A stretch of DNA of 44,714 nucleotides, taken from positions 1 through 44,714 of the forward strand of contig JAURNL010000118.1 of assembly GCA_030830205.1 (NCBI GenBank). The letters are read 5' to 3'. This DNA comes from Crocinitomicaceae bacterium (GTDB lineage: Bacteria; Bacteroidota; Bacteroidia; Flavobacteriales_D; Crocinitomicaceae). Positions 25,679-34,211 of this stretch are shown here, one piece after another. The position numbers and the translations under genes were made by a program. The first letter of the stretch is position 1; the number at the start of each line of letters is the position of its first letter. The notes under the pieces are model-generated. The model ran no database searches, was not told the origin of the DNA, and saw only the letters and a list, made by a program, of their open reading frames with translations.

Positions 25679-27121
25679 ATGGAAAAATTAAGCAATTTCA
25701 TCAACGGCCAATATGTCGCTCCGAACAATGGCCGCTACATAGACAACTACGAGCCTGCAACTGGTCAAGTCTATTCCTTGATTCCAGATTCTGATGCCAA
25801 TGATGTTGAACAAGCCGTATTAGCAGCTGAGGCAGCATTCCCTTTGTGGTCCACAATGGGAATAGAAGAGCGCGCGGGAATTCTTCGCAAGTTATCAGAA
25901 GGGATTGAGGCAAACATGGACGCCTTTGTAGCTGCTGAATCCAAAGACAACGGAAAACCAATAAGTTTAGCACAACATGTAGACATACCAAGAGCGGTAT
26001 CTAACTTTCATTTCTTTGCTACGGCCATTGAACATTTTGCCTCAGAATCTCATCAAATGGAAGGTGTAGGTCTCAATTATACCACTAGAAAACCTATCGG
26101 TATAGTTGGTTGTATTTCTCCTTGGAACTTACCATTGTATCTTTTCTCTTGGAAAATTGCACCCGCTTTGGCTGCTGGGAATTGCGTGATTGCAAAACCC
26201 TCTGAAATTACACCTTACACAGCATTTATGCTTGGGAAAATTGCCAAAGAAGCAGGTATGCCAGACGGAGTTCTCAATATACTACACGGCACAGGACCTA
26301 GCGTTGGAGACGCAATTGTAAAACATCCGAAAATCAAAGCAATTTCATTTACGGGAGGTACTAAAACAGGAGAATATATTGCTCAAACAGCTGGCCCTAT
26401 GTTCAAGAAATTATCTTTGGAACTAGGTGGTAAAAACCCAAATATCATTTTTGCCGACTGTGATTTCAAAGATGCTCTCAGTACAACTATTCGTTCTTCT
26501 TTTGCCAATCAAGGTCAAATTTGTCTTTGTGGCTCACGTATTTTTATCGAACGTTCTATATATGAGCCGTTTAAAGATGCATTTGTAGCTGCAGTATCTA
26601 AAAGTAAAGTTTCATTCCCAGAAGACCCTGAAGCAAAACTTGGAGCTGTTGTTTCCAAGCCTCACATGGAGAAAATATTAAGCTACATAGAACTCTCTAA
26701 AGAAGAAGGAGGTACCATTTTATGCGGTGGGAAACGCAAGATTTTAGAAGGTGAGCACTCCCAAGGATATTATATAGAACCAACCATCATAGAAGGTTTA
26801 CACTACAATTGTCGAACCAATCAAGAAGAAATATTTGGGCCTGTGGTTACGATTACACCTTTTGATACAGAAGAAGAAGTCCTTACTATGGCCAACTCTA
26901 CCCAATATGGTCTTGCAGCAACTGTTTGGACATCTGACCTCAAACGCGCACATAGAGTAGCCGATCATGTTCAGGCCGGCATCGTTTGGGTCAACGCATG
27001 GTTAGTTAGGGACCTTCGAACCCCTTTTGGAGGTGTAAAAGCTTCAGGGGTTGGCCGCGAAGGTGGTTGGGAAGCATTGCGCTTCTTTACTGAGGCTAAA
27101 AATGTGTTTATCAAGTATTGA
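25679..27121 (+). CDS. NAD-dependent aldehyde dehydrogenase, aminomuconate-semialdehyde type
   Basis: A 480-residue cytoplasmic aldehyde dehydrogenase. The glutamate motif LSLELGGKNPNIIF and the catalytic cysteine in FANQGQICLCGSRIF are present, as are the cofactor loop SFTGGTKTGEYI and the closing PFGGVKASGVGREGG. The CLCGSR context and the word KNPNIIFADCD resemble 2-aminomuconic / 2-hydroxymuconic semialdehyde dehydrogenases (ALDH8 group), which act in tryptophan-kynurenine and catechol breakdown. No other gene of those pathways is in the window, so the substrate is a guess. Its TGA overlaps the ATG of the GH16 gene by one base. Confidence 0.92.
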   Translation: MEKLSNFINGQYVAPNNGRYIDNYEPATGQVYSLIPDSDANDVEQAVLAAEAAFPLWSTMGIEERAGILRKLSEGIEANMDAFVAAESKDNGKPISLAQHVDIPRAVSNFHFFATAIEHFASESHQMEGVGLNYTTRKPIGIVGCISPWNLPLYLFSWKIAPALAAGNCVIAKPSEITPYTAFMLGKIAKEAGMPDGVLNILHGTGPSVGDAIVKHPKIKAISFTGGTKTGEYIAQTAGPMFKKLSLELGGKNPNIIFADCDFKDALSTTIRSSFANQGQICLCGSRIFIERSIYEPFKDAFVAAVSKSKVSFPEDPEAKLGAVVSKPHMEKILSYIELSKEEGGTILCGGKRKILEGEHSQGYYIEPTIIEGLHYNCRTNQEEIFGPVVTITPFDTEEEVLTMANSTQYGLAATVWTSDLKRAHRVADHVQAGIVWVNAWLVRDLRTPFGGVKASGVGREGGWEALRFFTEAKNVFIKY

Positions 27122-28359
27122 TGAAAGCGCTAATCATTTTTTTGCTGCTACTTAATTTTGTAGTGCACTCTCAACTGCAGCCCGCACTTTTTCAATTCAA
27201 AACAGATACCGTGCTGCAATGGCATTACCATTTTGGCGATGAATTTAGAGAGCAAGAAGTTGATCAGAGCAAGTGGCATCCGCGCTATCCTTGGGGTGGT
27301 TTGTTGCTCGATCAAAGCCAATGGGCGGTTCCCGAAATGCTTTCTCAAAAAGATGGCTGGCTGCATTTAGGAGCCAAAGAATTTAAGCAAAAAACAGCTG
27401 TTCCTAACTGGATGATCAACCAACAACAAGCCAAAGAACTGGGACTGAATATCAAAAACGACACTGTGTATCTCGATTACCTCACCTCCTGCATCTGGAG
27501 TGTCGACACCTTTCGCTATGGTTATTTTGAATGCAGAGCAGTTGTGCCCGAGGGTAAAGGCTTGTGGCCCGCATTTTGGCTTTTTGGTCAGAATGGAAAA
27601 GACGAAATCGACATCATGGAATGTAAAGGTGAGCGCAGCAACGATGTGCATGTGGACATCCATTTACCAGAACGAAAAGATTACGTCAAAAACAATATTG
27701 GTCTCAGAAAAGACTGGGGCGGTTGGGTCAAAATGAAAACGCCCATCGTAAATGACACCATTATTTACTCAGGCGTTTGGTTGCCTAATTCACTTACGTA
27801 TTTTATAAATGGTGTGCCCATCTCGCATTTTGGCGGCGATTTTTCTACGCCAATGAATGTAATTGTCAATTTAGCAGTAGCCCGCGATAATTATCCTTTC
27901 AACCCTGGTCCCGATGCCCAAACGGTTTTCCCAGCCGACTACCAAGTTGACTACATTAGAGTTTGGAAATTAGAGCCCAACGCAGCCAAAAAAATGACAG
28001 TTTTCCCTCAAGTTGATGTCGAAGATAATGGCTGGATTACCATCAAAAAGGAAGTGCTCAAAAAGAAAATTCCACTGATTTACCCTAAAAAAGAATTGCA
28101 AAAAGAGCAGGGTTTTGTGAGCCTCATTCCTATTGATCAGACGAATTATTTGGTGCAGGTCAATGGCAGTGGTGAAGTGCAGGTTAGTGCTTGGGTAAAG
28201 GGAATTGAGCAACCCAAATTTGTTGCAGATATTATTAAACGTCAAGGCGATGCTTTACTCGGCAGGGATATTTCGATAGTACTGAAAGATGCCCCAAGCA
28301 ACATCGAACTGCGCATCACATACAACGGAAAAACGGCTTCCTACTTTCCCTTTAATTAG
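27121..28359 (+). CDS. Exported glycoside hydrolase family 16 protein
   Basis: A 412-residue exported enzyme. Start is the ATG at 27121 (MKALIIFLLLLNFVVHSQ, a signal peptide), which shares one base with the ALDH stop (TGATG); a TTG three bases earlier is not needed. The GH16 beta-jelly-roll spans about 35-290. The catalytic motif is DEIDIMECKGE, with nucleophile E162, assisting D164 and acid/base E167, and the strands YGYFECRAVVPEGKGLWPAFW before it are typical. GH16 enzymes cut beta-1,3 or beta-1,4 glucans and galactans, such as laminarin or agar; the exact target is open. The last 100 residues form an extra beta-rich segment and lack a clear T9SS signal. The 3' end overlaps the next gene by eight bases. 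Confidence 0.88.
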   Translation: MKALIIFLLLLNFVVHSQLQPALFQFKTDTVLQWHYHFGDEFREQEVDQSKWHPRYPWGGLLLDQSQWAVPEMLSQKDGWLHLGAKEFKQKTAVPNWMINQQQAKELGLNIKNDTVYLDYLTSCIWSVDTFRYGYFECRAVVPEGKGLWPAFWLFGQNGKDEIDIMECKGERSNDVHVDIHLPERKDYVKNNIGLRKDWGGWVKMKTPIVNDTIIYSGVWLPNSLTYFINGVPISHFGGDFSTPMNVIVNLAVARDNYPFNPGPDAQTVFPADYQVDYIRVWKLEPNAAKKMTVFPQVDVEDNGWITIKKEVLKKKIPLIYPKKELQKEQGFVSLIPIDQTNYLVQVNGSGEVQVSAWVKGIEQPKFVADIIKRQGDALLGRDISIVLKDAPSNIELRITYNGKTASYFPFN

Positions 28360-29305
28360 CGCTCTTTTCTTTCTCTTTGAAACGATAACCGGCAACAAAC
28401 TTAAGGGCAAAATAAATTTGGCGGTACTTCAAGTCATCAAAACGCAGACTTTTATTGTCAAAATCACTTACTAAAAAGAAGAATTTTTCATCGGAAGAGT
28501 ATCCACCCATTAATCTTACATCATATCGAGGTGCAAGTCCCAATCTGATTTGAGAGTAAGTGGCTGTTTCGTATTCTTTGAATTGTACAACTGGCCCTAA
28601 ACCCGCCCAACCGCCTATTTGCCAATTTTGTTTGCGATGAACATAAGCAATACCAGGTGTTGCACCAAAGTCAAATGCTTTGAGTCGCTCGATTGTCAAT
28701 ATTTGATCATTCTCGTTTTGAGCATCATTTGGAATCAAACTACCAGATGAATTGCCTGATCCAAAATAATTAAGCGTCCCTTTTAAGTACCAGGTAAGAA
28801 TCTGGGCATTGTAGTGAGCTCTTTTACCTAGTAGTCCATCGATTTGAAAATCTGGATTGTGAAAATACCACCCATTAGTCATTAAATTGAAAGAGTATGC
28901 ATCAGGTAAAATGAACTTGGGTTGTTTAAGGGCATAACCGAATGTTGTTTTCAATTCCAGATCGTACCAAATGTGCTTGTGAGAAAAATCATAGGCAAAG
29001 TTGTATTGGGTCGTTTTGCCAAATTTATTATTTGGACGTAAATTGCCAATAACCGGAAAACCGAAGCGTACATGAAACCATTTGTAGGCAAAGCCCAGTC
29101 CTAAAAAAGGACTAAAATTATTTTTATAGGCTAATGCTCCTAATTGCCCTGAAAATGGATATTCAATCCGAAATGGGTTGACATTGTAACCGAGGTCAGC
29201 ATAAAGAATTGGACGATTCTTAAAACTTACTACAGCCTGATTTTGGGCATTTGTTTGAATTACCCAAACCAGAATGTAAATACTAAAAAGTGCTACCTTC
29301 TTCAA
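28352..29305 (-). CDS. Outer-membrane beta-barrel-like protein (DUF4421-like)
   Basis: A 317-residue exported protein with signal peptide MKKVALFSIYILVWVIQTNAQ. It consists of alternating aromatic-hydrophobic beta strands (GLGFAYKWFHVRFGFPV, WYDLELKTTFGYAL, IGGWAGLGPVVQF, IYFALKFVAGYRF) as expected for a small outer-membrane barrel. The order and the FSPFLGLGFAYKW segment remind me of DUF4421 proteins of Bacteroidota; I hold this loosely. The start lies 23 bases inside the end of the oligopeptidase gene, so the two are transcribed together and possibly translated by re-initiation. Function unknown. Confidence 0.72.
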   Translation of the reverse strand: MKKVALFSIYILVWVIQTNAQNQAVVSFKNRPILYADLGYNVNPFRIEYPFSGQLGALAYKNNFSPFLGLGFAYKWFHVRFGFPVIGNLRPNNKFGKTTQYNFAYDFSHKHIWYDLELKTTFGYALKQPKFILPDAYSFNLMTNGWYFHNPDFQIDGLLGKRAHYNAQILTWYLKGTLNYFGSGNSSGSLIPNDAQNENDQILTIERLKAFDFGATPGIAYVHRKQNWQIGGWAGLGPVVQFKEYETATYSQIRLGLAPRYDVRLMGGYSSDEKFFFLVSDFDNKSLRFDDLKYRQIYFALKFVAGYRFKEKEKSAN

Positions 29306-31373
29306 GCCCTAAAATAAATGCATATACTTTAGCGCGCTCTAAGCGCTCCACACTTCGACCTGAACCACCACCATGGCCTGCATCCATATTGCATTCAAAA
29401 ATAAGTGGTTCATTATTGCTTCGCATAGACCTAAGCTTGGCAACATATTTAGCAGGCTCCCAATATTGTACTTGTGAATCATGGTACCCTGAAGTAATAT
29501 ACATAGCCGGGTAAGCCATTTGATGCAAGTTGTCATAAGGAGAATACTTGAGCATATAGTAGTAATAATAAGGGTCATTTGGATCGCCCCACTCTTCATA
29601 TTCACCTGTAGTTAGTGGAATACTTTCATCTAACATTGTTGTAACCACATCAACAAACGGAACCTCAGAAACAATTCCTTTGAATAGATAAGGAGCCATA
29701 TTTGCGATTGCACCCATGAGTAATCCACCTGCGCTTCCTCCATTTGCGTATATGCGATTTGGATCGCAGTAACCCATAAGACCTAAGAATTCAGCGGCAT
29801 TGACAAAATCGGTAAACGTATTTATTTTTTTATCAAATTTCCCGTTCTGATACCATTCTTCACCTAGATACTTGCAGCCTCTAATGTGTGCTGTTGCAAA
29901 TACAAAACCTCGATCGAGTAATGATATCCTAGTTGGGCTAAATACATCTGGGATTGTATAACCGTACGATCCATAACCATATAATAATAAAGGAGCTTTT
30001 TTTAAAACCGTTCCCTTCTTATATACAAGGCTTATTGGGATTTGAGTGCCATCATTGGCAGTTGCCCATACGCGTTTAGACACATAGTTGTCTGGACTAA
30101 AATCAGGGTCTCTTAACTTTTTTTCAAAGAAAACTTCCCGATTTGAAGACTTGAGGTCATAGGAATAAACCCTTGATGGGGTGGTCATGGAATTGAAAAC
30201 ATAATAAATTTTATCTGCCGAATAGTCATCGTTTGTAGCCAGTCCCAAGAAATAGGTTTCCCCATCTACATCAATATACTTTTCATGGCCATCCGTTAGA
30301 TTTTTTAATTTCAATTTCAAAAGACCATTGGTTCTTTCTTCCAAAAGCAAGTAGTCTTGAAATACACTTATGCCTTCTATCAATACATCCCGATCGTGTT
30401 TGATGTACTCTTGACAAGCAGTAAGGTCTTTTGGAATCCCTTTAGAGAATAGGATGCGATTATTCATCGCATTGTCATTGCTCAAAATATAGAAACCATT
30501 CTCATGATGGGCTACTTCATATAAATGTCCTGCCTTTCTGGTTAAAAAGACTTCTGGCAAGGCCTTAGCTGAGGAGGCATCGAGAAGTTGAATTTCTGCA
30601 GTAGTGGTACTGTAACTATAAATTAATATGTACTCATTGGTGATGGTTTTACTGATATCTACACTGAATTTGTCATCCTTTTCTTCAAAAACTAATTCAT
30701 CAGCACTTTGCGGCGTTCCCAATTGATGACGATAGACCAAATACTCCCTGAGTGTTTCCGGATCTTTTTTGGTGTAATATACCGTTTTGTTATCCTTGGC
30801 CCAAACAATACTACCGCTTGTTTCAGTGAGCACATCTTTAAGGTATTTGCCGTGCTCACGAAATCGTATTTCATATTTTCTACGCCCTTTGAAGTCCTCA
30901 GACACAGCTAAAATTTTATTATTCGGAGAAGGTGCCCAACTCGCTAGTTCATAAAAGGACTTGCCCTTAGCACGTTCATTTTCGTCAAAAAATAATACTG
31001 CCTTATCCTCTTGATCATAACGATAAATCTGCTCGTAATCTTGACCTGCTAGATTTCGCCTTTGATACTTATAACCATTTACAATAAATGGGGCGCTTGT
31101 CTCATTTGGATCAATTCGCGTTTCAAATTCAACTAATAATTCATGAACCAAAGGCTCCAAGTTATTAAAGTATGCCCTTGCAAAATCATTTTCCTTTTCA
31201 AGATAGTCCAGTACAGGTTGAGCATCTCGTTCACGCAACCAGTAGTAAGGATCAAGGCGCTGGTGTCCATGTTTTTCGAGTAAATATTCTTGGCGCGGTG
31301 CAATGGGTTCTTGGGCAATAAGTTGGTCTAGCATAATCAAAAAGAGACTTGTAAAAATGAGCCGTAGTTTCAT
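29283..31373 (-). CDS. ptrB: Oligopeptidase B (S9A prolyl oligopeptidase family), exported
   Basis: A 696-residue serine peptidase that cuts short peptides, usually after arginine or lysine. An N-terminal seven-bladed propeller (about 70-415) is followed by an alpha/beta-hydrolase domain. The nucleophile is S547 in NGGSAGGLLMGA, and the histidine is in MDAGHGGGSGR near the end. The GGSAGG motif and the opening PIAPRQEYLLEKHGHQRLDPYYWLRERD are characteristic of oligopeptidase B. The N-terminus MKLRLIFTSLFLIMLDQLIAQ is a signal peptide, so it probably works in the periplasm, unlike the cytoplasmic E. coli PtrB. It is the first gene of a two-gene operon, with a -7 box 14 bases upstream. Confidence 0.93.
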   Translation of the reverse strand: MKLRLIFTSLFLIMLDQLIAQEPIAPRQEYLLEKHGHQRLDPYYWLRERDAQPVLDYLEKENDFARAYFNNLEPLVHELLVEFETRIDPNETSAPFIVNGYKYQRRNLAGQDYEQIYRYDQEDKAVLFFDENERAKGKSFYELASWAPSPNNKILAVSEDFKGRRKYEIRFREHGKYLKDVLTETSGSIVWAKDNKTVYYTKKDPETLREYLVYRHQLGTPQSADELVFEEKDDKFSVDISKTITNEYILIYSYSTTTAEIQLLDASSAKALPEVFLTRKAGHLYEVAHHENGFYILSNDNAMNNRILFSKGIPKDLTACQEYIKHDRDVLIEGISVFQDYLLLEERTNGLLKLKLKNLTDGHEKYIDVDGETYFLGLATNDDYSADKIYYVFNSMTTPSRVYSYDLKSSNREVFFEKKLRDPDFSPDNYVSKRVWATANDGTQIPISLVYKKGTVLKKAPLLLYGYGSYGYTIPDVFSPTRISLLDRGFVFATAHIRGCKYLGEEWYQNGKFDKKINTFTDFVNAAEFLGLMGYCDPNRIYANGGSAGGLLMGAIANMAPYLFKGIVSEVPFVDVVTTMLDESIPLTTGEYEEWGDPNDPYYYYYMLKYSPYDNLHQMAYPAMYITSGYHDSQVQYWEPAKYVAKLRSMRSNNEPLIFECNMDAGHGGGSGRSVERLERAKVYAFILGLEEGSTF

Positions 31374-31387
31374 GACAGGATTTCTAG

Positions 31388-31395
31388 CAAAATTA
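31388..31395 (-). promoter_or_regulatory. Predicted -7 box for the oligopeptidase operon
   Basis: On the minus strand TAATTTTG, 14 bases before the ATG. Faces away from the box of the methyltransferase gene (31419-31426) with 23 bases between. Confidence 0.55.
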
Positions 31396-31418
31396 GCGAT
31401 ATTCTCTCTTGAAAAGTT

Positions 31419-31426
31419 TAACTTTG
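31419..31426 (+). promoter_or_regulatory. Predicted -7 box four bases before the GTG of the methyltransferase (leaderless type)
   Basis: TAACTTTG is followed by AAAT and then GTG (31431). The out-of-frame ATG at 31429 would meet TGA at once, so GTG is the start, again four bases after the box. Confidence 0.58.
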
Positions 31427-31430
31427 AAAT

Positions 31431-32204
31431 GTGAAGAAACTTTATAAATACTTACTCAATACCCTACCACGTCCTTTACTCATCAGGCTGAGTTACCTTT
31501 TTAGAATCATAGCTCCCACATTGTACAAAGGAAATAATGTACACTGCCCAGTATGCGACAAATCATTTTCCAAGTTTCTGTCTTATGGTTCTGATGTAGC
31601 TCACCGTGAGAACGTTCTTTGCCCTTACGATCTTACGTTAGAACGACATCGCCTGATGTGGCTTTATCTCAAAAACCACAGTGCTTTTTTTACTCAACCA
31701 AATTTATCGGTACTACACATGGCCCCTGAGCAATGTTTTATTGACCGATTCAAGGCGCAAAAAAATTTAAACTACCTCACTGCCGATATCGTTTCCCCGA
31801 TTGCAGATATGCATTTTGATTTACATCAAATTCCTCTAGAAGACAAGCGCTTTGACGTCGTTTTTTGTAATCACGTCATGGAACACGTGCAAGACCCTAT
31901 TCAGTGCATGTCGGAATTATTTAGGGTCATGAAACCAGGCGGTTGGGCTATTATGCAAGTGCCACAAGATTTTTCTAGAGATACCACTTTTGAAGACCCT
32001 TCTATCATCACAGAAGCTGACCGGGAGAAATATTATTGGCAAAAAGATCATGTGCGCTTATTTGGGAAAGATTACCCCAATTACCTTGAAAAAGTTGGTT
32101 TTCAAACGGATATTTTCGACTTCCATTCTCATTATTCAACTGAAGAAATAAAACGCTTTCGCCTTATGAAAGATGAAGTATTCTATATTTTTAAAAAACC
32201 CTAG
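31431..32204 (+). CDS. SAM-dependent methyltransferase (Methyltransf_11 type) with N-terminal zinc-ribbon-like motif
   Basis: A 257-residue cytoplasmic class I methyltransferase. After an amphipathic N-terminus, C39-P-V-C42 and C64 (VLCPYDLTLERHRL) make a probable zinc-binding element. The SAM fold follows: LSVLHMAPEQCF in the place of motif I, LTADIVSP, motif post-I FDLHQIPLEDKRFDVVFCNHVMEH, and VMKPGGWAIMQVPQ. The substrate is unknown. The start is GTG at 31431. The stop is three bases before the MbnP-like gene, and the MbnH-like gene follows three bases after that, so the three form one operon. A role in making or using the MbnP product is possible but unproven. Confidence 0.85.
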   Translation: MKKLYKYLLNTLPRPLLIRLSYLFRIIAPTLYKGNNVHCPVCDKSFSKFLSYGSDVAHRENVLCPYDLTLERHRLMWLYLKNHSAFFTQPNLSVLHMAPEQCFIDRFKAQKNLNYLTADIVSPIADMHFDLHQIPLEDKRFDVVFCNHVMEHVQDPIQCMSELFRVMKPGGWAIMQVPQDFSRDTTFEDPSIITEADREKYYWQKDHVRLFGKDYPNYLEKVGFQTDIFDFHSHYSTEEIKRFRLMKDEVFYIFKKP

Positions 32205-32207
32205 CTC

Positions 32208-33182
32208 ATGAAAGCAATTGGTTTTATTTTGAGTTTGATGTTTGTGCTAAACGCATTTGCTCAGAAAAATATCTTTTTAAATATTGAACCAAAATTTGGC
32301 AATCAATCATTTGTATTAAATCAAACCTATATTGGTAATGACGGTGTTGCAGTAGAAATCCAAGATTTCAATTATTATTTATCAGATGTCAGTATTTTCC
32401 ATGACAACGGGCAACAAACCGATCTTTCAAACGATATTTGGCTAGTGACTCCAACCCAACACAGTCTTTATCTAGGTTATTTGGGAATTGATCAATTGGA
32501 CTCTATTTGTTTTACTATAGGTGTCCCCAAGCGCTACAATACGCAATCTGGATCCCTTGCACAGGATATTTCCACTTATCCCGAGACTCACCCTTTGAGC
32601 TTTCAAAGTCCATCAATGTATTGGGGCTGGGCTTTTGGTTACATGCACATGATTGTCGGAGGAAAAGCAGACAATAATAATAACGGCATACCTAACGCTT
32701 ATTTTGAATTGCATAACCTCGGCAACAACAACCAACAAACAGTTACCTTACCACTTATTCAAACTAACATAGGCTCACAAATTGATCTGTCGCTAAATTG
32801 TCATTTAGATCGCTGGCTCAACCAAATGCCACTTTCTAGTGTAGGTGTTTTGCATGGTGAAACCGGACTCAATCAAAATGTGATGCAAAATATTCAGATT
32901 CAGGATGTATTTACATTAGATGCAGCGGCACAAACAGTATCGCATCAAATAAACCCATTTACCTGGATGCAATCTGCCAATGAAGTCACTGTTTTTTGTG
33001 ATCAAAATGAGGTAATTGACCATTTTAAGGTATACGCCAACACAGGCCAACTTTTACTTGAAGGCGCCCCCTTTCTTTCTACAGCAATTATTCCACTTGA
33101 TCATTTCAACAGTGGCGTTTATCTCTTTCAGATTGAAACTTCAAAGGGTCCTTATCCCGCTTTTAGGATTATCAAACCATAA
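32208..33182 (+). CDS. MbnP-like copper-binding family protein with T9SS type A tail
   Basis: A 324-residue exported protein. Signal peptide MKAIGFILSLMFVLNAFAQ; an MbnP-type beta domain at about 20-240; a type A sorting domain at 260-324 (VTVFCDQNEVIDHFKVYANT, then NSGVYLFQIET and a final FRIIKP). The family hallmark is THPLSFQSPSMYWGWAFGYM at 127-146, with W139 and W141. In methanotroph MbnP, and in the related CorA, a tryptophan is oxidised to kynurenine and then binds copper(I) with histidines; candidate histidines here are H85, H128, H147, H199 and H216. The next gene encodes the matching di-haem enzyme. The T9SS tail points to delivery to the cell surface. Family recognition is firm; copper binding is inferred. 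Confidence 0.87.
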   Translation: MKAIGFILSLMFVLNAFAQKNIFLNIEPKFGNQSFVLNQTYIGNDGVAVEIQDFNYYLSDVSIFHDNGQQTDLSNDIWLVTPTQHSLYLGYLGIDQLDSICFTIGVPKRYNTQSGSLAQDISTYPETHPLSFQSPSMYWGWAFGYMHMIVGGKADNNNNGIPNAYFELHNLGNNNQQTVTLPLIQTNIGSQIDLSLNCHLDRWLNQMPLSSVGVLHGETGLNQNVMQNIQIQDVFTLDAAAQTVSHQINPFTWMQSANEVTVFCDQNEVIDHFKVYANTGQLLLEGAPFLSTAIIPLDHFNSGVYLFQIETSKGPYPAFRIIKP

Positions 33183-33185
33183 CGT

Positions 33186-34172
33186 ATGATGCGCTTTTTT
33201 TCCATAGCGCTGCTTGTGACTAGTGTTTTTTTGATGCTTAGATGTGGCCAATCTCAAGATTTGAATGCATCAGTTTTTATTCCGTCCCCAACGGATAACC
33301 CTCCAAACGCTGAGAAAATTGCACTAGGCCGAAAACTCTTTTTTGATAAACGACTCTCTCTTGATGGAACCATCTCTTGCGCTAGTTGCCACGATCCGCG
33401 CAAGGCTTTTACAGATAACCATGCTAAAAGTATAGGTATTGGCGCTCAATTAAGCGAGCGCAATGCCCCAAGTATCCTCAACGCTGCATTTTTAAAAACG
33501 GCCATGTTCGACGCACATTTAAAGAGCCTTGAATTACAGGTAATTGTGCCCATACAGGAACCGGTAGAAATGGGGCACAATATGAAAAACCTCATCAAGC
33601 AGTTACGTCAAATCCCCGAATACCAATCCGCAGCACAAACGATCTTTGGTCGAGATTTCGACGCATGGGTGCTCACTCGCAGCATTTCTGCATTTGAACG
33701 CAGCCTAATCTCCATGAACGCACCGTTTGACCAATACTTAGCTGGCCAAAAAAATGCGCTTACGCACAATCAAAAAGAGGGTTGGCGTATTTTTTCCGAA
33801 CAATTGTATTGTACAAAATGTCATCCAGCACCTTATTTCACAACTTATGAAGCAGCCAATAATGGCTTGTACAATTCTTATGAAGGAAAGGTCGATCAAG
33901 GTCGTTTTCGCATTCACCATGATTCTTCTGAAATAGGAATGTTCAAAATTCCTTCACTCAGAAATCTACCCCTAACTTACCCTTATATGCACGATGGTAG
34001 CTTAAATTCTATTTCGGAGGTGCTTTTGCATTACCAAAAAGGTGGAGCCAAGCATCCATTGCAGGATCCTCGAATTGTGGCTTTTGATCTAACATTGAAA
34101 GAAAAACAGCAGCTCATGGTTTTTTTTAATGCATTAGTAGATACTTCTTACCTGCGTAGAAACGGCTTTTAA
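33186..34172 (+). CDS. Di-haem cytochrome c peroxidase family protein, MbnH-like
   Basis: A 328-residue exported di-haem protein. Two CXXCH sites bind haem c: C65-A-S-C68-H69 and C209-T-K-C212-H213. The fold markers are ALGRKLFFDKRLSLDGTISC, SERNAPSILNAAF, and FKIPSLRNLPLTYPYMHDGS. The N-terminus ends at a possible lipoprotein cysteine (FLMLRC, C20), so it may be anchored in a membrane. Family members reduce peroxide (CcpA) or modify proteins (MauG, MbnH). Placement three bases after an MbnP-like gene favours the MbnH role: peroxide-driven oxidation of a tryptophan on MbnP. Two in-frame ATG codons (33186, 33189) are equally good starts. Maturation would need a cytochrome c assembly system that is not in this window. 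Confidence 0.9.
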   Translation: MMRFFSIALLVTSVFLMLRCGQSQDLNASVFIPSPTDNPPNAEKIALGRKLFFDKRLSLDGTISCASCHDPRKAFTDNHAKSIGIGAQLSERNAPSILNAAFLKTAMFDAHLKSLELQVIVPIQEPVEMGHNMKNLIKQLRQIPEYQSAAQTIFGRDFDAWVLTRSISAFERSLISMNAPFDQYLAGQKNALTHNQKEGWRIFSEQLYCTKCHPAPYFTTYEAANNGLYNSYEGKVDQGRFRIHHDSSEIGMFKIPSLRNLPLTYPYMHDGSLNSISEVLLHYQKGGAKHPLQDPRIVAFDLTLKEKQQLMVFFNALVDTSYLRRNGF

Positions 34173-34183
34173 GCTAGATTGCT

Positions 34184-34191
34184 TACCTTTG
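34184..34191 (+). promoter_or_regulatory. Predicted -7 box for aspS, which fixes its start
   Basis: TACCTTTG ends 20 bases before the ATG at 34212. The longer open frame starting with TTG at 34179 would span this box, so the ATG at 34212 is taken as the start. Confidence 0.6.
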
Positions 34192-34211
34192 TAGCTCCAA
34201 AATCAAAGGTT

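Noticed and set aside
34179-34211. Longer aspS start at TTG 34179
   Set aside because: It spans a perfect -7 box, and the ATG at 34212 gives the normal AspS N-terminus.
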